In this document: positions 59,760-64,000 of the stretch, piece after piece
Position numbering within the stretch: position 1 is the stretch's first letter
How the letters are laid out: the number at the start of each line of letters is the position of its first letter
Assembly: GCF_016656965.1 (NCBI RefSeq)
Contig: NZ_CP067977.1
Location: forward strand, 2,895,501 to 2,959,500
Length of the DNA stretch: 64,000 bases
Source: Brevundimonas vitisensis
GTDB lineage: Bacteria; Pseudomonadota; Alphaproteobacteria; Caulobacterales; Caulobacteraceae
Reading direction: 5' to 3'
Made by a program: the position numbers and the translations under genes
Notes under the pieces: model-generated
Told to the model about the DNA's origin: nothing
What the model saw: only the letters and a program-made list of their open reading frames with translations
The model's database searches: none

Positions 59760-60974
59760 TCAGCCACGCAGAATGTCAAAGGCCAAGCAGATTCGGCGAC
59801 CCGTCCCGAGATGGGGGAAGGTTCTGTGATAGGTGTGCGACGGGAACAGCATCATCAGACCGGATTTCGGGCGGACCAGGGTCTGACCAAAGTCCCGTGC
59901 CGCAGCCTCACCGACCAGGTTCTCGGGAAGACCGAAGACAATGCAACCGCCGGGGCCGGTGCCCAGGGTGATTCCGTCCGGAACATCGACATAGTAGACG
60001 CCGCTCATCCACCCATGCTGGTGGACGTGCCATTCCTCGTATCCATCGCCGTCTGTGATTACACACCAGTTGTGCAGGATTGCCCGATCCGGCCGACCCT
60101 GCACCCAGACGGACTCTTCCTGATCCAGATACCGCACATGGTCGATCACGGCCTCGCGGATCAGGGCCTGGAGTGCGGGGATCGCCACGGAGGAGGCAAA
60201 CGCAGGTTGGTCGACACGCCACGTCTTGCTTGACGCCGTGCCATGCCGATCAAAGCGAATGTCAGGGTGCCGCTCAAGCTCGCTTCTCACATCACGATTC
60301 AGCGACGCGAGGTCCGACCACCCGGCCGGAGCGGCCAAGTGTCCGCGATACAGGAAGCGGTCCAGGTCGACGACCTTGCGAGCCTCGTCGAACCGACCCT
60401 GTCCCACAAGTGCCAGCATTTTTCCTGCCAGAACCCGGGAATGCGTGACGCCCCGGCCGATCAGTTGTTCGGCCGTGGCAAGGGCCGAGGCGGTCGATCC
60501 GGACGCAAGGTCGAGAGCGACGAGACGCTTGTAGGCATTGGCGTTGAACGGGTCCAGTTGCAGCGCTGCCATCAGGGTCGTTCGGCCTTCCTCGTGCCGT
60601 CCCTGCCGGATCAGGGCCTTGCCCAGCACGGCCAGAACCTGCGCCTCATGCGAGGGTTCGCCCGCGAGCGGCAGGGCCAGACGCGCCATGTGCTCGGCCA
60701 TGCGATCGTCCTCGGGGGTCTCTCTGGAGATGTGGCACTCGGCCAGCATGGCCGCCCAAGAGGCGGCAGGGCTTTCGTCCCAAAGCTGTCGGTAGAGGTC
60801 GATCGCCTCGTCGAACCGATCCTGAATAAAGTGCAGGCTGGCCAGCCGCCCCCTGAGAGTGATGGACGACGGATTGGCCGACACGGCCTTGCGCAGCAGG
60901 TCGACCTCGTGGGCCTTGGCGAGCGGAAGCGGCGGTTCGATCTCCAGCGAAAATGTCGTCACGGCGTCAGTCAT
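59760..60974 (-). CDS. TPR protein with a TIGR02466-like 2OG-Fe(II) oxygenase domain
   Basis: 404 residues. The N-terminal two thirds contain tetratricopeptide-like helices (RLASLHFIQDRFDEAIDLYRQLWDESPAASW; LAVLGKALIRQGRHEEGRTTLMAALQLDPFNANAYKRL). The C-terminal part (about 255-404) has WHVHQHGWMSGVYYVDVPDG and FPSHTYHRTFPHLGTGRRICLAFD, the putative-2OG oxygenase pattern of TIGR02466 (His cluster, distal His, Arg). Its start overlaps the stop of kinase 2 by 4 bases (ATGA), and kinase 1 starts 11 bases after its stop, so it is part of the operon. Which residue it oxidises is unknown. Confidence 0.75.
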   Translation of the reverse strand: MTDAVTTFSLEIEPPLPLAKAHEVDLLRKAVSANPSSITLRGRLASLHFIQDRFDEAIDLYRQLWDESPAASWAAMLAECHISRETPEDDRMAEHMARLALPLAGEPSHEAQVLAVLGKALIRQGRHEEGRTTLMAALQLDPFNANAYKRLVALDLASGSTASALATAEQLIGRGVTHSRVLAGKMLALVGQGRFDEARKVVDLDRFLYRGHLAAPAGWSDLASLNRDVRSELERHPDIRFDRHGTASSKTWRVDQPAFASSVAIPALQALIREAVIDHVRYLDQEESVWVQGRPDRAILHNWCVITDGDGYEEWHVHQHGWMSGVYYVDVPDGITLGTGPGGCIVFGLPENLVGEAAARDFGQTLVRPKSGLMMLFPSHTYHRTFPHLGTGRRICLAFDILRG

Positions 60975-61852
60975 TCTCCAAAGCTCAGCGCGTGTCTGCC
61001 GACGTTCGAAACCGCGAACATCAGCCGATCCGCCTTTTCGTCTATCGAGATGTCCGGTCTATCCCTCGCGCCAGGCAAGTTGAAGATCGCAATCGTTCGT
61101 GCCGCGTAGAACAGCGACGCAGTGCGGGTTCGTTGGTGGGGCAGGACCTGCATCCAGCGGGGGCGAAAGAGTTGCGCCATCAGAGCTTCGCTAGCCCCGG
61201 CAAGACCGGCTGGTGCCGGCGCTCGCTGGAGCAGAATGAGGGATCGCAGAGGTACGGTTCGGGCCAGGTCGACCATCGGCATGGGGTACAGATTCTTCAG
61301 GCCGACGGCCGGCGCTCCGTCGGGGAACAGGCGAACCGCGGGGCGCCCGGGCAGCAGAGTCGGGACGCCTTCGCCTGTCATGGCATTCATCGCGCTCAGA
61401 TCATCGGACACCAGCCGGCCGCCCCTCTGTATCAGCGCCTCGCAGAGCGTGGACTTCCCGGCACCTGATGGGCCCGCAAGAAGCACGGCCTGTCCGTCGA
61501 TTTCCACGGCTGACCCGTGCAATGGCACAAGACCGCGCAATGCCAGAACGATAGCGACGACCGTGCCGAACAAGGCAGCGGGCACGCCGCCGTCTTCCGG
61601 CGATGCCCATTCCACACGCTCGCCGTCGAAGACGTCGAACGTCGCGTCGCCGAAGCGAAAGCGGGCACCATCAGGGAAGACCTCGCCGTTGTTGATGGGC
61701 GTGCCCCCGGGGCGATCCCTAAGGCGGGGCTGGCGTCGCACGGTGACATCGGCCGGTCCCGGTTCGGTCGATGCCAGGAACTGGTCGAGCGGCCGATCGG
61801 AATCCCAGAGCAGGCCAAAGGCCCTGCACCGGAATTGGTCGCCCAAAGACAT
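60971..61852 (-). CDS. HprK-like kinase, lasso cluster, copy 2
   Basis: 293 residues from ATG 61852 (GGAGAG upstream); an earlier in-frame start at 61936 is possible but has no ribosome site. P-loop GPSGAGKST in LLAGPSGAGKSTLCEAL, preceded by LHGSAVEIDG (the HprK LHGSxV landmark) and followed by LVSDDLSAMN. More HprK-like than copy 1. Two kinases in one lasso cluster suggest more than one phosphorylation, or separate substrates. Confidence 0.85.
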   Translation of the reverse strand: MSLGDQFRCRAFGLLWDSDRPLDQFLASTEPGPADVTVRRQPRLRDRPGGTPINNGEVFPDGARFRFGDATFDVFDGERVEWASPEDGGVPAALFGTVVAIVLALRGLVPLHGSAVEIDGQAVLLAGPSGAGKSTLCEALIQRGGRLVSDDLSAMNAMTGEGVPTLLPGRPAVRLFPDGAPAVGLKNLYPMPMVDLARTVPLRSLILLQRAPAPAGLAGASEALMAQLFRPRWMQVLPHQRTRTASLFYAARTIAIFNLPGARDRPDISIDEKADRLMFAVSNVGRHALSFGE

Positions 61853-62181
61853 CTGCGGCTCTCCAACTCGGGGCCTCAAGCGGCTCACCTGATGTTCGCT
61901 GATGCCATTAGAGCCGACGATGGCGGGGTGCGCCACATCCGAAACGGGTAGTGTCGTTTCCGCGACGAGGCAGGGCGCATGAGGATTGACGCGCCTCGCC
62001 TGTCTGGTGACGCGTCAGCCGGGACCGCACGCGCGACTACACTGAGCTAGCCCGCCACCTTAAACTGTCGCGGGCCGCGAAGCAGACAGGGTGTGGCAAT
62101 CGACAATTTTTCTGACGCGCTCCGCATTCCCAGAACGTGTTGTCAGTCCAACGCTAACTCGTCTCCGCGTCGCGGCCCCGT
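61853..62181. other. Non-coding gap between B2 copy 2 and kinase 2
   Basis: 329 bases with no supported gene. I looked on both strands for a second precursor: the short frames (26 codons on the minus strand from about 62129, 23 on the plus strand from 61979, 31 on the minus strand from 61980) lack a leader Thr, Gly1 and ring Asp/Glu. It may hold the promoter of the kinase operon. A segment near 62031-62056 resembles a tRNA D-arm but has no T-arm. Confidence 0.5.
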
Positions 62182-62664
62182 TTATCGGAAGGCGGCGCTT
62201 TCGAAGCGAGCGATTTCGACTTGGTCGCCTGGGCGTCCCAGGCCGACAACGACGTGACCATGACAGGTCAGCCAGGCATGAGCGGCGTTCTGGCCGTTGT
62301 TTGTCATTCTGACCGACAGGTGAATCCGCACGGTCTCTCCCCGTCGTCGTAGCATGGCGCGTCCCGCCATGGCCTGGGCGAGGCACAAGGTCGGGAAGGG
62401 CAGAAGGGTGTCCGCGCGGTGGATAGCGCGGGAGGTCGCCGCGATTACGCTGCTGGGAGGGGTCCTCGGTCCCGCCAGAGGCGTTTCGACTCCAAGCGCC
62501 TTGCCCAGAAGGTGCCGCGTCACATAACGCGAAGGCAGGATGCGCAGGGTCAACGCCATGGCCGCCAGGGTCAGCGTAGCTTCGCACACTCTGGCACGCC
62601 GTTTCCAGCGCCGCTCACGGGTCTGATGGCCCCAGCGAGAGGAGGGCGTGTCCCTAGCGGTCAT
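62182..62664 (-). CDS. Lasso peptide biosynthesis B2 protein, copy 2
   Basis: 160 residues from ATG 62664, which overlaps the cyclase copy 2 stop by 11 bases. Family marks: hydrophobic N-terminal region (LTLAAMALTLRILPSRYVTRHLLG), catalytic Cys in LLPFPTLCLAQAMAGRAML, His in NAAHAWLTCHGH. Only distantly similar to copy 1, so this is not a recent duplicate. Paired with cyclase copy 2. Confidence 0.82.
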   Translation of the reverse strand: MTARDTPSSRWGHQTRERRWKRRARVCEATLTLAAMALTLRILPSRYVTRHLLGKALGVETPLAGPRTPPSSVIAATSRAIHRADTLLPFPTLCLAQAMAGRAMLRRRGETVRIHLSVRMTNNGQNAAHAWLTCHGHVVVGLGRPGDQVEIARFESAAFR

Positions 62665-64000
62665 CGGCTCTTGTTCCGCCCGCCGCACGGTCGCCACGGC
62701 CCGCCGCGATCAGACATGTCACCGCCATTAGCGGTATCCAGGGGCGAACTCCTGGGGCGAGAGCCTCCCGGTCTATGGTCCCGTCCGGTCGCGCGCGGTC
62801 CGGATGCGGCAGGAGTTGCAGTCCCGCTCTAATCGCCTCAAGATCGAATACCTGGCTTGTGGCCGATGGGGCTTTGCGCAGCGCCTCCGCCTGGGCGATC
62901 AGGTCGTCCCTGTGAGATGCGTAGTCCGTGTATCTCTGGTCGCCCAGGCCCACCTTTTCGCGGGCCAGACGTACAGAGTCCGGAAGGATGCCCTGCATTG
63001 CCCGCCGAAACGGCTGGCGGCTGAAGCCGTCGGACAGGAACAGGTGCAGAGGTAGAGACAGGGCGAAATCCACAACCCGACGATCAAGCAGGGGAAAGGA
63101 GGGGGCTATGCCGTGCCGTGCCCCCATTATGGCGTAGTAGGTGCATCGCGACGGGATGTGGTGATCGGCGAACGCCAGAGCCCGCTCTTCGGCTGTATTC
63201 GACTGCAGTATCACCGGCATCATGCGCGCTGTCACCAGACGGCGGAGCTCGGGATCAAGATATCGTCCGATCCCATGACTGGCATCAGCGGCGTTGGTCT
63301 TTCGACCCAGCCGTCGTTTCAGGCCGGCAGGCAGGAGCGGCATCAGCAGGCGCTCTCGCATGGCGACGGACACGGACATGCCGTCGCTCTGCGCACGCGC
63401 AGGCAGTTCGCGTATCAGGGTGGGCAGGTGCCCCTGGCGAAAAAGACACGCATAAAGGCCGGCACCATTGTAGGTGGCCCCTTCATCGCCTCCGACACCA
63501 CTGAGCAAACGCGGGGCCCCGAAGGCGGCGGCATGTGCCATCATCAGATCGTCCGCCCCCTGAACGATACTGCCTGGCCAGTCGATGTCCTCGGCCTGAC
63601 CTGGCAGCGGCAGGGTGTCATGCACAACGACATGGCTGACGTCGCGCTCCTGATCGAGGATCGCGGCGATCAGCGGTCTCTCATCCAGGCGCTCGGGTCC
63701 GATTGCACGGGCCGTTGTCATGCTGAGCGCGAGGACGCGACCTCCAGCGGACCGCGCCTGCCGAGCCGCCATGACGGTGATGGCGGAACTGTCGAGCCCG
63801 CCGCTCAGATGACAGGCCACCTTTCCATCGGCCGGCATTCGCGACGCGACGGCGTCTTCCAGCAGGTCCCGCAAGGTATCGGCGGCTTGCTGAGCCGTGC
63901 CTTTCCACCGCCCGACCTGTCGGCGATCCGGGCAATAGGCGCGATGTATCCTGGGAAGAGCGTCGCGGCCCACCGACAGTGCAAGGCTGTGGCCAGCTGG
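62654..64000 (-). CDS. Lasso peptide cyclase, asparagine-synthetase-like (C protein), copy 2, 5' end off the window
   Basis: The frame runs open to the window edge, reading PAGHSLALSVGRDALPRI... at the N-terminal side, so the GTG at 63973 is an internal codon and the glutaminase-like domain lies beyond 64000. The visible part is the synthetase domain: P-loop SGGLDSS (CHLSGGLDSSAITVMAARQ), VGGDEGATYNG and a C-terminal HIPSRCTYYAIMGARHGIAPSFPLLDRRVV. B2 copy 2 follows with an overlap. A second precursor, transporter or other genes may lie upstream, outside this window. Confidence 0.85.
   Translation of the reverse strand, partial: PAGHSLALSVGRDALPRIHRAYCPDRRQVGRWKGTAQQAADTLRDLLEDAVASRMPADGKVACHLSGGLDSSAITVMAARQARSAGGRVLALSMTTARAIGPERLDERPLIAAILDQERDVSHVVVHDTLPLPGQAEDIDWPGSIVQGADDLMMAHAAAFGAPRLLSGVGGDEGATYNGAGLYACLFRQGHLPTLIRELPARAQSDGMSVSVAMRERLLMPLLPAGLKRRLGRKTNAADASHGIGRYLDPELRRLVTARMMPVILQSNTAEERALAFADHHIPSRCTYYAIMGARHGIAPSFPLLDRRVVDFALSLPLHLFLSDGFSRQPFRRAMQGILPDSVRLAREKVGLGDQRYTDYASHRDDLIAQAEALRKAPSATSQVFDLEAIRAGLQLLPHPDRARPDGTIDREALAPGVRPWIPLMAVTCLIAAGRGDRAAGGTRADDR

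Noticed and set aside
62031..62056. tRNA D-arm-like sequence (GGGCTAGCTCAGT) on the minus strand in the lasso gap
   Set aside because: No matching T-arm, anticodon stem or acceptor stem; the D-stem does not close.
61978..62131. Short frames in the 61853-62181 gap as a second lasso precursor
   Set aside because: None has Thr at -2, Gly1 and an Asp/Glu at ring position 7-9; none has a good ribosome site.

Overview
The window is a high-GC alphaproteobacterial chromosome segment. Several genes point to the order Caulobacterales, and the overall look is closest to Brevundimonas or a close relative (inference). The pointers are popZ, fliX divergent from flgI, alphaproteobacterial-type ileS, dksA and trmFO, and an alphaproteobacterial GAAC-N7-GAAC SOS box. 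No insertion sequences, integrases, phage genes or CRISPR arrays were seen.

1-44 kb is mostly core genome. 0-10.4 kb: a tRNA1(Val)-type methyltransferase, a HAD hydrolase, MaoC, ribF, ileS, serS, surE and pcm. 10.4-15.9 kb: an NlpD-like LysM/degenerate LytM lipoprotein, yajC-secD-secF, a PuuD-like membrane protein and a squalene-synthase-fold protein. 15.9-24.7 kb: an MpaB-family oxygenase, a small interrupted gene, trmFO, three membrane proteins including a CPBP protease, and uvrA with its SOS box. 25-29 kb: an EAL protein and the flagellar genes flgI, a rod-binding FlgJ-like gene, a FlgN-like gene and divergent fliX. 29-37.5 kb: a dksA homologue, gltX, a LOG-family gene, tRNA-Asn, a SpoU methyltransferase, tRNA-Cys, a PCMT-like gene, tolC and popZ. 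37.6-44 kb: valS, a glycine-zipper protein, a TrmA/RlmD-type methyltransferase and a ClpP-like protein.

43.6-54.4 kb is a coherent low-oxygen module. An FNR-type regulator with the cysteines for a [4Fe-4S] cluster sits among universal stress protein, cytochrome c, cydDC, cydABX, oxygen-independent coproporphyrinogen oxidase (hemN), ompW and a small membrane protein. Four TTGAN-N4-NTCAA palindromes lie in exactly the intergenic regions expected if this regulator controls these genes.

54.5-64 kb is a RiPP region that I read as a lasso peptide biosynthetic cluster. It contains a 47-codon precursor gene that is easy to miss. Its predicted core is GFPGVGGDGGVHADCTQS: Gly1, a ring-closing Asp8, Thr at the leader -2 position and a C-terminal Ser. 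Around it are a PqqD-like RRE protein (B1), two B2 transglutaminase-like proteases, two asparagine-synthetase-like cyclases (the second cut by the window edge), two HprK-like kinases, two 2OG-Fe(II) oxygenase-like proteins and a beta-propeller-like protein. The C-terminal Ser together with HprK-like kinases recalls paeninodin-type phosphorylated lasso peptides. The doubled enzyme sets and the oxygenases suggest an elaborately tailored product, or two products. This is the most interesting part of the window.
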